A stretch of DNA of 64,000 nt from JANNPJ01 sp965200525 (GTDB lineage Bacteria; Actinomycetota; Actinomycetes; Actinomycetales; Kineosporiaceae): positions 4,092,001 through 4,156,000 of the forward strand of contig OZ241368.1 of assembly GCA_965200525.1 (NCBI GenBank). The letters are read 5' to 3'. The notes beneath the pieces were generated by a model, which searched no databases, was not told the DNA's origin, and saw only the letters and a list, made by a program, of their open reading frames with translations. Shown here one piece after another: positions 33,229 to 42,258 of this stretch. A program made the translations under genes and the position numbers. Numbering within the stretch: position 1 is the stretch's first letter; every line of letters begins with the position of its first letter.

Positions 33229-34677
33229 GTGAATCTTCAGCGCCCGGCAGCGGTCGTCGTCCTGGCCGCGGGGGAGGGCAAGCGGATGCGCTCGGCCATG
33301 CCCAAGGTGCTGCACCGGATCGCCGGGCGCTCGCTGCTCGGTCATGCCCTGGCCGCGGCGGCCGGCCTCAACCCGGATGAGCTGGTCGTGGTGGTCCGCC
33401 ACCAGCGCGACGAGGTGGCCGCGCACGTCACCGAGGTCGACCCCAAGGCGGTGATCGCCGACCAGGACGAGATCCCGGGCACCGGCCGGGCGGTGGCCTG
33501 TGGGCTGGCCGCCCTCCCGGCCGGCCTCACCGGCACGGTCGTCGTCACCTACGGGGACGTGCCGCTGCTGTCCGGCGAGACACTGGCCGACCTGGTCGCC
33601 GCCCACGAGCGCGGGCACGCGGCCGTGACCGTGCTGACCGCCGAGGTGGACGACGCGACCGGCTACGGCCGGGTGCTGCGCGACGAGGACGGCGCCGTGG
33701 TCGGCATCGTCGAGCACCGCGACGCCGATCAGGCCCAGCTGGCCGTCCGCGAGATCAACTCCGGGATCTACGCCTTCGACGCGGTGGTGCTGTCGGCGGC
33801 CCTGGGCCGGATCGGTTCGACCAACGACCAGGGCGAGCAGTACCTGACCGACGTCCTGGCCCTGGCCCATGCCGACGGCGAGCTGGTCCAGGCGGTTGGG
33901 ATCGACGACCTGTGGCAGGTCGAGGGCGTGAACGACCGGGTCCAGCTGGCCACCCTGGGGGCCGAGCTCAACCGGCGCCTGGTGACGGCCTGGATGCGGG
34001 CCGGTGTCACCGTGGTCGACCCGGCCACCACCTGGCTGGACGTCGACGTCCGGCTGGCCGAGGACGTCACCCTGCTGCCCGGCGTCCAGTTGCAGGCCGG
34101 CACCACGGTCGGGGCCGGCGCCAGTATCGGGCCGGACACCACGCTGGCCGGGTGCCAGGTCGGGCCCGGGGCGAGCGTGATCCGCAGTCACGGCAGCGGG
34201 GGGCGGATCGAGGCCGGCGCGTCGGTCGGGCCGTTCAGCTTCATCCGGCCCGGGACCGTGCTCGGCCCGAACGCCCGGATCGGGGCTTTCGTCGAGTCCA
34301 AGAACGCCGTCATCGGGGCCGGCTCGAAAGTGCCGCACCTGACCTACGTCGGCGACGCCACCATCGGCGTCGGGGTCAACATCGGCGCGGCCACGATCTT
34401 CGCCAACTACGACGGGGTGAACAAGCACCACACCACGATCGGCGATCACGTCCGGATCGGCAGCGACACCGTGCTGGTGGCTCCGGTCACGGTCGGGGAC
34501 GGCGCCTACACGGCCGCCGGGTCGGCCATCGCCGAGGACGTCCCGGCCGGCGCGCTCGGGGTGGCCCGGGGCCGGCAGCGCAATGTGGAGGGCTGGGTGC
34601 ACACGCGCCGTCCAGGAACGGCATCGGCCGCAGCCGCGGCCGCGGCGCGCGAGCAGCAGGGTGAATCAGGGGCCTGA
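33229..34677 (+). CDS. glmU: Bifunctional GlmU (GlcN-1-P acetyltransferase / UDP-GlcNAc pyrophosphorylase)
   Basis: Makes UDP-N-acetylglucosamine for peptidoglycan. The N-terminal uridyltransferase domain begins LAAGEGKRMRSAMPKVLH (about 12-29), and TYGDVPLL supplies the metal Asp. The C-terminal left-handed beta-helix (about 260-455) shows hexapeptide repeats and the acetyltransferase motif VNIGAATIFANYDGVNKH. 482 residues is normal; the Ala-rich tail resembles actinobacterial GlmU. GTG start. Unlike the usual actinobacterial order, prs does not follow; rplY comes next. Confidence 0.96.
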   Translation: MNLQRPAAVVVLAAGEGKRMRSAMPKVLHRIAGRSLLGHALAAAAGLNPDELVVVVRHQRDEVAAHVTEVDPKAVIADQDEIPGTGRAVACGLAALPAGLTGTVVVTYGDVPLLSGETLADLVAAHERGHAAVTVLTAEVDDATGYGRVLRDEDGAVVGIVEHRDADQAQLAVREINSGIYAFDAVVLSAALGRIGSTNDQGEQYLTDVLALAHADGELVQAVGIDDLWQVEGVNDRVQLATLGAELNRRLVTAWMRAGVTVVDPATTWLDVDVRLAEDVTLLPGVQLQAGTTVGAGASIGPDTTLAGCQVGPGASVIRSHGSGGRIEAGASVGPFSFIRPGTVLGPNARIGAFVESKNAVIGAGSKVPHLTYVGDATIGVGVNIGAATIFANYDGVNKHHTTIGDHVRIGSDTVLVAPVTVGDGAYTAAGSAIAEDVPAGALGVARGRQRNVEGWVHTRRPGTASAAAAAAAREQQGESGA

Positions 34678-34753
34678 TTCTGTGAGGTAAGCTTGCGCAG
34701 TTACCTCGGCGAGGGTTGCAGACACTACGCGCAGCCGTGATCGACGCGGACTT

Positions 34754-34791
34754 CCACAGCAGAGTTCCGAGAGCAGAGTTCCGAGCTGTGG
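34754..34791 (+). promoter_or_regulatory. Hairpin with internal tandem repeat in the rplY leader
   Basis: CCACAGC (34754-34760) pairs with GCTGTGG (34785-34791) and encloses two tandem 14-bp copies of AGCAGAGTTCCGAG (34758-34771, 34772-34785). It lies about 125 bp before rplY in a 238-bp leader, where autogenous control by L25 would be conceivable. Confidence 0.4.
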
Positions 34792-34915
34792 TGTTGATCA
34801 GGCAGGCGCCTGTGACTCCGCCGGGCGTGCCGTCAACCATCGCGATCCAGACATCGTGAACCAGTGAGACCGACTTTCGCGCGACGTCGTCGTGCCGATG
34901 ATTGAGGAGATCAGT

Positions 34916-35536
34916 GTGTCCGAGGTGAAGCTCAGCGCCCAGCCGCGCAACGAGTTCGGCAAGGGTGCTGCGCGTCGACTGCGTCGCGAGCACCAGGTGC
35001 CGGCCGTGCTGTACGGCCACGGCGCCGAACCGGTGCACGTCGCGCTGCCCGGTCACGCGACCATGCTGGCGCTGAAGAACGTCAACGCCCTGCTGACCAT
35101 CGACATCAACGGTGACACCCAGCTGGCTCTGCCGAAGGACGTCCAGCGGCACCCGATCCGCCGCACCATCGAGCACGTCGACCTGATCGTCGTGCGCCGG
35201 GGCGAGAAGGTCACCGTCGACATCCCGCTGCACGTCGTCGGCGAGCCGGGCCCGGGTGGCCTGCTCCAGGTCGAGCTCAACACCCTGAGCATCGAGGTCG
35301 AGGCAACCGCGATCCCGCAGTCGATCGAGTTCGACATCGACGGCGCTGCGATCGGCACCCAGTTGCACGCCTCGCAGATCCCGCTGCCGCAGGGCGCCAC
35401 CCTGGTCACCGACGGCGAGACCATCGCCGTGATCGTGTCCGACGTCGAGCGCTCGGTCGACACCGAGGACGCCGAGGCCGAAGCGGCCGCGGCGGCCAGC
35501 CAGAGCACCGCGGCCGCGGCTGCGGCCGAGGCCTGA
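34916..35536 (+). CDS. rplY: 50S ribosomal protein L25 (CTC/TL5 long form)
   Basis: Binds 5S rRNA in the large subunit. The N-terminal L25 domain (about 1-90) has RNEFGKGAARRLRR and VPAVLYGHG. The C-terminal TL5/CTC domain (about 95-185) is typical of long forms. The tail is an Ala/Glu low-complexity stretch. The start is placed at GTG 34916 because GAGGAG lies 6 nt upstream and the homologues begin EVKLSAQPR. It sits between glmU and pth. A strong terminator follows. Confidence 0.95.
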   Translation: MSEVKLSAQPRNEFGKGAARRLRREHQVPAVLYGHGAEPVHVALPGHATMLALKNVNALLTIDINGDTQLALPKDVQRHPIRRTIEHVDLIVVRRGEKVTVDIPLHVVGEPGPGGLLQVELNTLSIEVEATAIPQSIEFDIDGAAIGTQLHASQIPLPQGATLVTDGETIAVIVSDVERSVDTEDAEAEAAAAASQSTAAAAAAEA

Positions 35537-35597
35537 TCCGGAGGCGCTCAGCCGCCACCAGCACCAGCGCAGTAATCTCAGGCGCAATCAGCCTGAC

Positions 35598-35640
35598 CCG
35601 AGAGCGACGGTCCATCCGGGCCGTCGCTCTCGGCGTTTTT
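35598..35640 (+). terminator. Rho-independent terminator after rplY
   Basis: A perfect 13-bp stem (CCGAGAGCGACGG with its complement), a 10-nt loop, and a CGTTTTT tail. This is the cleanest intrinsic terminator in the window. It lies 20 bp before the pth start. Confidence 0.9.
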
Positions 35641-35659
35641 CGACCGAGAGGATCTCCAG

Positions 35660-36253
35660 ATGGACCTGCCCTGGGTTGTCGTGGGGCTGGGCAACCCCGG
35701 CGACCGCTACCAGCGCAACCGGCACAACGTGGGCTTCATGGTGGCCGATCAGCTCGCGTCCGAGATGGGCGGTAAGTTCTCGGCTCACCGCTCGCGGGCC
35801 CAGGTGCTGGAGGGCCGGCTGCCGCCGTCGGGCGGGCTGCCGGGGCCTCGGGTGGTGCTGGCCAAGCCGTCGGTGTTCATGAACGAGTCCGGTGGACCGG
35901 TGGCCGGCTTGCTGAACTTCTTCCGGGTTCCGGTCGAGCGGCTGATAGTCGTGCACGACGAACTTGACCTTCCCTTTGGAGTCCTGCGCCTCAAACAGGG
36001 CGGAGGTGAGGGCGGTCACAACGGTCTGCGTTCGGTCAGCCGTTCAGTGGAGAGCAAGAACTACCTTCGGGTGAGGCTGGGCATCGGTCGACCGCCGGGG
36101 CGGATGGATCCGGCCGACTATGTGCTCAAAGACGTTCCGGCAGGGGAACGCGAAGAGCTCCTGCTCTTGGTCGGTGACGCAAATGACGCGGTGATCTCCA
36201 TAGTTACGTCCGGTTTTGTCATGACCCAGGTTAAGATAAATTCGCAAGGTTAG
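35660..36253 (+). CDS. pth: Peptidyl-tRNA hydrolase
   Basis: Recycles peptidyl-tRNA released from stalled ribosomes. Motifs: VGLGNPGDRYQRNRHNVGF (about 8-26, with the catalytic His at 22), VFMNESGGPVAGLL and VVHDELDLPFG (catalytic Asp), then GGEGGHNGLRS. 197 residues is normal. GAGAGGATCTCC precedes the ATG. The last 70 bp are clearly more AT-rich than the rest of the gene, and the C terminus (FVMTQVKINSQG) is divergent but still alignable. The order rplY-pth is conserved; normally mfd would be near, but a 6-kb block intervenes. Confidence 0.96.
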   Translation: MDLPWVVVGLGNPGDRYQRNRHNVGFMVADQLASEMGGKFSAHRSRAQVLEGRLPPSGGLPGPRVVLAKPSVFMNESGGPVAGLLNFFRVPVERLIVVHDELDLPFGVLRLKQGGGEGGHNGLRSVSRSVESKNYLRVRLGIGRPPGRMDPADYVLKDVPAGEREELLLLVGDANDAVISIVTSGFVMTQVKINSQG

Positions 36254-36466
36254 CCGCCGTCACGGAGCGTAGTGAAAAGTATCGGTCGGGCGTCGTTCTG
36301 GCCCGGATCCCGTTAACTATTGGGAACCGCCAGGTGTCGGGATGCCTGCCGGACTATATTCGAATCGATCCCGTGACCGGCCGCTCGTAACTTTCTGTGA
36401 CAACGACGTTGGGCCGTCGGGTAGAGGTTTGCTTAGGAAGCGCTTAACCAATGGGGAGGTGAGACA

Positions 36467-38008
36467 GTGGCAGTGATCGAGCCTCAGGAGCGCGATCTGG
36501 GTTCCTTGGACGATGGCATGGCCCTGTCTTCGGCAACCACAACCGTCCCCGGAACGCTCGGCAGCCCCCGCCACGGCGGGGCCGGCCAGGGCGACCCGGG
36601 CCTACTGCTCCGCCGCTACCAGCGACTCGCGGTCGCCGGCGACGCCGTCAGCTCGCTGATCGGCTCCGGGCTGGCGCTCACCGGTCGCTTCGGTACGGAC
36701 ACGAGCCGCTTCAGCAACGCCCACTGGGTCGCCTACCTCCTGTTCACCCTAACCCTGCCGATCGCCTGGGTGCTCTTCATCGCCATGCAGCGTGGATACG
36801 AGCGCCGCTTCCTCGGCACCGGCCCGGACGAGTATCGGCGGGTCTCCTCGGCCGGCTTCGTGATGTTCACCTCGATCGCCGTCGTCTCTTACGCGCTGCG
36901 CAGCGAGGTCGCGCGGGGCTACGTCTTCATCGCCATCCCGGTCACCCTCCTACTCAGCCTGCTGGTGCGCCGTCAGCTGCGCAGCTGGATCTACCAGCTG
37001 CGAGCCAAGGGCCGGGCCCTGCAGCGGGTCCTGGTGGTCGGCCGGGCCGACGCCGTCGTCTCGGTGATCGAGAAGCTCGACCACGAACCGCAGCACGGTC
37101 TGGTGCCGGTCGGGGCCTGCGTGCCCTTCGTCGGGGTCGGGGTCTCGCACGTCAACAACGTGCCGGTGGTCGGCGATCCCAGCCGGGTGCTGCAGGCCGT
37201 CGAGGAGACCCAGGCCGACGTGGTTGCCGTCGTGTCCCATCCGGACCTGTCCGGCCAGGCCCTGCGTCGCCTGTCCTGGGCTCTGGAGGAGCGCAACGTC
37301 GAGCTGATCGTGTCGCCCGGGATCATCGAGGTGGCCGGCCCGCGGTTGTCGATCAGGCCGGTGGCCGGATTGTCCCTGCTGCACCTGGAGCGGCCGTCGG
37401 CCAGCGGCGGGCGGATGCTGGGCAAGCTGCTGTTCGACCGGTTCGTCGGCGCGGCACTGCTGGTGCTGGTGGCCCCGCTACTGCTCGCGATCAGCCTGAC
37501 CGTCCGGCTGACCAGCAAGGGGCCGGCGTTCTACCACCAGATCCGGGTCGGCATGGACGGCCGCGAGTTCCGGATCTTGAAGTTCCGCTCGATGGTGGTC
37601 GGCGCCGACGCCCAGCGGGCCGCCCTGATGGCTCAGGCCGACGGCAACGGGGTGCTGTTCAAGATCCGGAAGGACCCCCGGCTGACCAAGGTCGGCGGGG
37701 TGCTGCGCCGGTTCTCGCTCGACGAGCTGCCGCAGCTGATCAATGTCGTGCGCGGCGACATGTCCCTGGTCGGGCCCCGGCCCCCGCTGCCCGAGGAGGT
37801 CGCCGGCTACAACGACGACGCCACCCGGCGGCTCAAGGTCAAGCCCGGCGTGACCGGTCTCTGGCAGGTCAGCGGTCGCAGCGACCTGACCTGGGAGGAG
37901 TCCCTGCGGCTGGACCTGCGCTATGCCGACAACTGGTCGATGGCGCTGGACCTGTCCATCCTCTGGCGCACACTGCGGGCCGTGGTCCGGGGCCACGGAG
38001 CATACTGA
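36467..38008 (+). CDS. Polyprenyl-phosphate sugar-1-phosphate transferase (exopolysaccharide initiating)
   Basis: A 513-residue membrane enzyme that loads the first sugar phosphate on undecaprenyl phosphate for polysaccharide synthesis. There are four N-terminal membrane helices (about 45-175), a CoA-binding-like Rossmann region (about 180-310) and a fifth helix leading into the bacterial sugar transferase domain (about 325-513). That domain has KGPAFYHQIRVG, FKIRKDPRLTKVGGVLRR, SLDELPQLINV and SLVGPRPPL. GGGGAGGTGA precedes the GTG start. No glycosyltransferases or polymerase follow, so it is an orphan initiator; cysQ lies 37 bp downstream. Confidence 0.93.
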   Translation: MAVIEPQERDLGSLDDGMALSSATTTVPGTLGSPRHGGAGQGDPGLLLRRYQRLAVAGDAVSSLIGSGLALTGRFGTDTSRFSNAHWVAYLLFTLTLPIAWVLFIAMQRGYERRFLGTGPDEYRRVSSAGFVMFTSIAVVSYALRSEVARGYVFIAIPVTLLLSLLVRRQLRSWIYQLRAKGRALQRVLVVGRADAVVSVIEKLDHEPQHGLVPVGACVPFVGVGVSHVNNVPVVGDPSRVLQAVEETQADVVAVVSHPDLSGQALRRLSWALEERNVELIVSPGIIEVAGPRLSIRPVAGLSLLHLERPSASGGRMLGKLLFDRFVGAALLVLVAPLLLAISLTVRLTSKGPAFYHQIRVGMDGREFRILKFRSMVVGADAQRAALMAQADGNGVLFKIRKDPRLTKVGGVLRRFSLDELPQLINVVRGDMSLVGPRPPLPEEVAGYNDDATRRLKVKPGVTGLWQVSGRSDLTWEESLRLDLRYADNWSMALDLSILWRTLRAVVRGHGAY

Positions 38009-38033
38009 CGTAAAGTCGACCTCTTTACTGCGG

Positions 38034-38039
38034 TACGGT
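38034..38039 (+). promoter_or_regulatory. -10 hexamer of cysQ
   Basis: TACGGT ends 6 nt before the cysQ GTG at 38046 with no ribosome-binding site between, predicting a leaderless cysQ-cysD-cysN transcript. Confidence 0.45.
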
Positions 38040-38045
38040 CAGGCA

Positions 38046-38882
38046 GTGCCTTCCGCCGACCCGCAGCCCGTGACCGCGGCTCGTCCTCCGGACTCAGCCC
38101 CGGTCTCAGCCCAGGCATCCGACTCCGCGACCGACGTCCTCACCGATGCCGCTCTGGCCCGTCTGCTGGCCGAGCGGGCGGGCGCCGTGCTGCTGGAGGT
38201 CCGGACCGGTCCTGAGACCGGGCGTGACCTCAAAGATGCCGGTGACCGGCGGGCCCAGGAGGTTCTGGCCGCTCTGCTGGCCCGGTACCGGCCGGCGGAC
38301 GCCGTCCTGAGTGAAGAAGCCGCCGACTCGGCGGCCCGGCTCTCGGCCGACCGGGTCTGGATCATCGACCCGCTGGACGGCACCCGGGAGTTCTCCGAGC
38401 GGCCCCGGGCCGACTGGGCGGTGCACGTGGCCCTGTGGGAGCGCGGAGCGCTGAGCGCCGGCGCGGTGGCGCTGCCGGCCGAGTCGCTCACCTTCGGCAC
38501 CGACCGGCCGCCGGTGGTGCCCGACCGGTCCGAGGCCGACGGGCCGATCCGCCTGGCCGTCAGCCGGTCCCGGCCGCCGGCCTTCGTCGTCGAGGTGGCC
38601 GAGCGTCTGGGGGCCGAGCTGGTGCCGATGGGGTCGGCCGGCGTCAAGTGCGCCAGTGTCTGGCGAGGTCAGGCCGATGCCTATGTGCACGGCGGAGGCC
38701 AGTACGAGTGGGACTCGGCCGCTCCGGTCGCGGTGGCCCGGGCGGCGGGCCTGCACACCAGCCGGATCGACGGGTCGACCCTGGAATACAACCGCCCCGA
38801 TCCGCTGCTGCCGGATCTTGTCGTCTGCCGTCCGAACCTGGCGGCCGGAATTCTTCGAGCCATCGCTGAGGTGAATTCGTGA
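38046..38882 (+). CDS. cysQ: CysQ-like 3'(2'),5'-bisphosphate nucleotidase
   Basis: A 278-residue inositol-monophosphatase-fold phosphatase, probably removing the 3' phosphate from PAP/PAPS. Metal motifs: SEEAAD and IIDPLDGTREF (about 109-119), and later WDSAAPVAVARAAG. The GTG at 38046 is selected from the position of TACGGT and because the upstream frame overlaps the transferase gene. Its stop overlaps the cysD start, so phosphatase and sulfate-activation genes are coupled. This makes the PAP-recycling role likely rather than inositol metabolism. Confidence 0.88.
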   Translation: MPSADPQPVTAARPPDSAPVSAQASDSATDVLTDAALARLLAERAGAVLLEVRTGPETGRDLKDAGDRRAQEVLAALLARYRPADAVLSEEAADSAARLSADRVWIIDPLDGTREFSERPRADWAVHVALWERGALSAGAVALPAESLTFGTDRPPVVPDRSEADGPIRLAVSRSRPPAFVVEVAERLGAELVPMGSAGVKCASVWRGQADAYVHGGGQYEWDSAAPVAVARAAGLHTSRIDGSTLEYNRPDPLLPDLVVCRPNLAAGILRAIAEVNS

Positions 38883-39790
38883 GCAGCCCGTCCGAATACC
38901 GGCTGTCCCAGTTGGACACGCTTGAGGCGGAGTCGATCCACGTGATCCGCGAGGTGGTCGCGGAACTGGAACGCCCGGTGCTGTTGTTCAGCGGTGGCAA
39001 GGATTCCATCGTGATGCTCCGGCTGGCTGAGAAGGCGTTCTGGCCGGCCCGGATTCCGTTCCCGGTGCTGCATGTGGACACCGGTCACAACTTCCAGGAG
39101 GTGCTGGACTTTCGTGACCGTCGGGTGGCTGAGCTGGGGGTGCAGTTGTTGGTGGCCAGCGTTCCGGAGGCGATTGAGAACGGCACCGTCCAGGAGCCGC
39201 CGGACGGTACCCGCAACCGGATCCAGACGCCGGTGCTGCTGGACGCGTTGGAGAAGCACCGCTTCACCGCGGCGTTCGGTGGGGCCCGCCGGGACGAGGA
39301 CAAGGCCCGGGCCAAGGAGCGGATGTTTTCCTTCCGTGACGATTTCGGCCAGTGGGATCCGAAGAATCAGCGGCCTGAGTTGTGGAACGTCTACAACGGG
39401 CGGATCCACAGCGGGGAGAGCATCCGGGTGTTCCCGTTGTCGAACTGGACCGAGCTTGACATCTGGCAGTACGTGCAGCGTGAGCAGATCGCTCTGCCGG
39501 GGATCTATTTCGCGCATCGCCGGGACGTGTTCGAGCGTCAGGGCATGCTGTACGGGGTGCATGAGGTCTGCCGGCCGAAGGCCACCGAGACGGTGTTCAC
39601 CGAGACGGTCCGCTATCGCACGGTCGGGGATGCGTCGTTGACGGCGGCGGTGCGTAGCGAGGCCGACACCCTGGACAAGATCATCGAAGAGGTCGCCTCG
39701 ACCCGGATCACCGAACGCGGCGCCACTCGTGGCGACGACAAGTTCAGTGAGGCCGCGATGGAAGACCGCAAGCGGGAAGGGTACTTCTGA
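38879..39790 (+). CDS. cysD: Sulfate adenylyltransferase subunit 2 (CysD)
   Basis: The ATP-pyrophosphatase subunit that makes adenosine 5'-phosphosulfate from ATP and sulfate, driven by GTP hydrolysis in CysN. The PP-loop FSGGKDS is at 37-43; HVDTGHNFQEVL and the C-terminal GATRGDDKFSEAAMEDRKREGYF-type end (split: RGDDKFSEAAME, RKREGYF) are typical. 303 residues is normal. It overlaps cysQ (GTGA) and cysN (one base). Codon use is visibly less GC-biased than neighbours (many TTG, GTT and CGT codons), which may point to separate origin. Confidence 0.95.
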   Translation: MSSPSEYRLSQLDTLEAESIHVIREVVAELERPVLLFSGGKDSIVMLRLAEKAFWPARIPFPVLHVDTGHNFQEVLDFRDRRVAELGVQLLVASVPEAIENGTVQEPPDGTRNRIQTPVLLDALEKHRFTAAFGGARRDEDKARAKERMFSFRDDFGQWDPKNQRPELWNVYNGRIHSGESIRVFPLSNWTELDIWQYVQREQIALPGIYFAHRRDVFERQGMLYGVHEVCRPKATETVFTETVRYRTVGDASLTAAVRSEADTLDKIIEEVASTRITERGATRGDDKFSEAAMEDRKREGYF

Positions 39791-41079
39791 TGGTTGCCGC
39801 GCACGCGCCCGGGCTCAAGGGGCACACCATGGACATTCTGCGTTTCGCCACGGCGGGTTCGGTCGACGACGGCAAGAGCACGCTGATCGGGCGGCTGCTG
39901 TACGACTCCAAGTCGATCTTCAGTGATCAGATGGCGGCGGTCGAGGCGGCCAGCGCGGCTCACGGTGACGACTACGTCAACCTGGCGTTGCTCACCGACG
40001 GCTTGCGGGCCGAGCGCGAGCAGGGCATCACGATCGACGTCGCCTACCGCTACTTCGCCACCCCGCGACGCAAGTTCATCATCGCCGACACGCCCGGGCA
40101 CATTCAGTACACCCGCAACATGGTGACCGGAGCCTCGACCGCGGACCTGGCGATCGTCCTGGTGGACGCGCGTAAGGGGGTGGTGGAGCAGTCCCGCCGG
40201 CATGCTTTCATCGCCACCTTGCTGCGGGTGCCGCACCTGGTGCTCGCGGTGAACAAGATGGACCTGGTCGACTACTCACGATCAGTGTTCGAGGAGATCC
40301 AGGACGAGTTCCTGAGGTTCGCCACCCGGCTGGAGGTGCCGGACCTGACGGTGATCCCGATCTCGGCGCTGAACGGCGACAACATCGTCACCCGCTCGCA
40401 GAACATGCCCTGGTACGACGGGCCGTCCCTGCTGCACCACCTGGAGCACCTGCACGTCTCCAGCGACCGCAACCTGATCGACGTGCGGTTCCCGGTGCAA
40501 TACGTGATCCGCCCGCAGTCGGCGGCGTTCCCGGACTACCGCGGGTACGCCGGAACGGTGGCCGGGGGAGTGCTCAAGGCGGGCGACGACGTCCTCGTCC
40601 TGCCCTCGGGCCTGCCGAGTCGGATCGCCTCGATCGACACCGCCGACGGCCCGGTCGAGCAGGCCTTCCCGCCGATGTCGGTGACGGTGCGGCTGGAGGA
40701 CGACATCGACATCTCCCGCGGTGACATGATCTGCCGGCCGGCGAATGCCCCGAAGGTCACCCAGGACATCGACGCCACCCTCTGCTGGATGACCGACCAG
40801 CCGCTGACCGTCGGTCGCAAGCTGGTGATCAAGCACACGACCCGGACGGCGCGGGTGCTGATCAAGGAGCTGAAGTACCGGCTCGACGTCAACACCTTGC
40901 ACCGGGACGAGTCCGCGACCCAGCTGGGGCTCAACGACATCGGCCGGATCCGGCTGCGCAGTACGGTGCCGTTGCTGGCCGATGAGTACCGGCGTAACCG
41001 GGCCACCGGGGGGTTCATCCTCATCGACGAAGCCACCAACGCGACCGTCGGCGGAGGAATCATCACCGGGACGAGCTGA
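39790..41079 (+). CDS. cysN: Sulfate adenylyltransferase subunit 1 (CysN), without CysC domain
   Basis: The GTPase subunit of ATP sulfurylase. G1: GSVDDGKST (23-31); G3: DTPGH; G4: NKMD. The EF-Tu-like beta-barrel domains follow. At 429 residues it ends after the GTPase/barrel part, so the APS-kinase (CysC) domain fused in mycobacteria is absent; no cysC, cysH or sulfate transporter lies nearby. PAPS production would need a kinase elsewhere. Third gene of the cysQDN unit. Confidence 0.95.
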   Translation: MVAAHAPGLKGHTMDILRFATAGSVDDGKSTLIGRLLYDSKSIFSDQMAAVEAASAAHGDDYVNLALLTDGLRAEREQGITIDVAYRYFATPRRKFIIADTPGHIQYTRNMVTGASTADLAIVLVDARKGVVEQSRRHAFIATLLRVPHLVLAVNKMDLVDYSRSVFEEIQDEFLRFATRLEVPDLTVIPISALNGDNIVTRSQNMPWYDGPSLLHHLEHLHVSSDRNLIDVRFPVQYVIRPQSAAFPDYRGYAGTVAGGVLKAGDDVLVLPSGLPSRIASIDTADGPVEQAFPPMSVTVRLEDDIDISRGDMICRPANAPKVTQDIDATLCWMTDQPLTVGRKLVIKHTTRTARVLIKELKYRLDVNTLHRDESATQLGLNDIGRIRLRSTVPLLADEYRRNRATGGFILIDEATNATVGGGIITGTS

Positions 41080-41208
41080 CCGGCGGCCTCGCCGCCCGAT
41101 CGAGACCGGTCGGGCCATGGTCACCTGGGCATGGTCACCGGCCAAGCTTCCGACGGGTCAGTGTGTCGCCAAGGGGCGATGACCTGGTCCGTCGTCCAGA
41201 CTGGCCGG

Positions 41209-42258
41209 ATGGCGACTGAGCAGGCGAAACAGCCTGGGCACGGCACCGGCGCAGGCTATGTGATTCCCGGCGCCGAGTTCACCCGGGACACGAACTACAT
41301 CTCCGACCGGATCACGGTGGACGGCGCGGACGGCTGGCCGGTCGAGGCCGGACGGTACCGGCTGGTGGTGGCCCGGGCCTGCCCCTGGGCCAACCGGGCC
41401 ATCATCGTGCGCCGGTTGCTGGGCCTGGAGGACGCGATCTCGATGGGGATCTGTGGTCCGACCCACGATGAGCGCAGCTGGACCTTCGACCTGGACCCGG
41501 GCGGGGTGGACCCGGTCCTCGACATCGCCCGGATCCAGGACGCCTACTTCGCGCGCTTCCCCGACTACCCGCGCGGGATAACGGTTCCGGCGATGGTCGA
41601 CGTCCCGACCGGCCAGGTGGTGACCAACGACCATCCGCAGATCACGCTCGACCTCTCCACCCAGTGGACGGCGTTCCACCGGGACGGTGCGCCCGAGCTG
41701 TACCCGCCGGCTCGGCGGGACGAGATCGACGAGGTCGCGCTGCTGGTGTTCAAGGATGTCAACAACGGGGTCTACCGCTGCGGGTTCGCCGGTTCTCAGC
41801 GTGCTTACGACCGGGCTTACCAGCGGTTGTTCGACCGGCTGGACTGGCTCGAGGAACGGCTGACCGGGCAGCGCTACCTGGTCGGGGACACGATCACCGA
41901 GGCGGACGTGCGACTGTTCACCACCCTGGCCCGCTTCGACCCGGTTTACCACGGGCACTTCAAGTGCAACCGGGCCAAGCTGATCGAGTTCCCGGCGCTG
42001 TGGGCCTACGCGCGAGACCTGTTCCAGACGCCTGGATTCGGCGACACCATCGACTTCGTCCAGATCAAGCAGCACTACTACATCGTGCACAAGGATCTCA
42101 ATCCGACCCAGATCGTGCCTCAGGGCCCGGAGCTGGCCAACTGGCTGACGCCGCATCACCGCGAGCAGCTGGGCGGCCGGCCGTTCGGTGACGGAACTTC
42201 GCCGGGCCCGGTCGCCGCAGGTGAGCAGGTCGCAGCGGCGCACACTCCCTTGGCCTGA
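41209..42258 (+). CDS. Glutathionyl-hydroquinone reductase-like protein (Xi/omega GST)
   Basis: A 349-residue thioredoxin-fold transferase of the ECM4/YqjG/PcpF group. The catalytic motif ARACPWA has Cys58. RIQDAYFARFPDYPRGITVPAM, VDVPTGQVVTNDH and DVRLFTTLARFDPVYHGHFKCN are family hallmarks. Such enzymes reduce glutathionyl-hydroquinones; in actinobacteria mycothiol would be the thiol. The ATG at 41209 is chosen because CAGACT lies exactly 6 nt upstream; an ATG at 41179 is the alternative. It follows cysN by 129 bp. Confidence 0.88.
   Translation: MATEQAKQPGHGTGAGYVIPGAEFTRDTNYISDRITVDGADGWPVEAGRYRLVVARACPWANRAIIVRRLLGLEDAISMGICGPTHDERSWTFDLDPGGVDPVLDIARIQDAYFARFPDYPRGITVPAMVDVPTGQVVTNDHPQITLDLSTQWTAFHRDGAPELYPPARRDEIDEVALLVFKDVNNGVYRCGFAGSQRAYDRAYQRLFDRLDWLEERLTGQRYLVGDTITEADVRLFTTLARFDPVYHGHFKCNRAKLIEFPALWAYARDLFQTPGFGDTIDFVQIKQHYYIVHKDLNPTQIVPQGPELANWLTPHHREQLGGRPFGDGTSPGPVAAGEQVAAAHTPLA

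Noticed and set aside
36180..36253. Replacement of the pth 3' end by foreign DNA
   Set aside because: The last residues are divergent and the DNA is AT-richer, but they still align in length and pattern with other Pth C termini.
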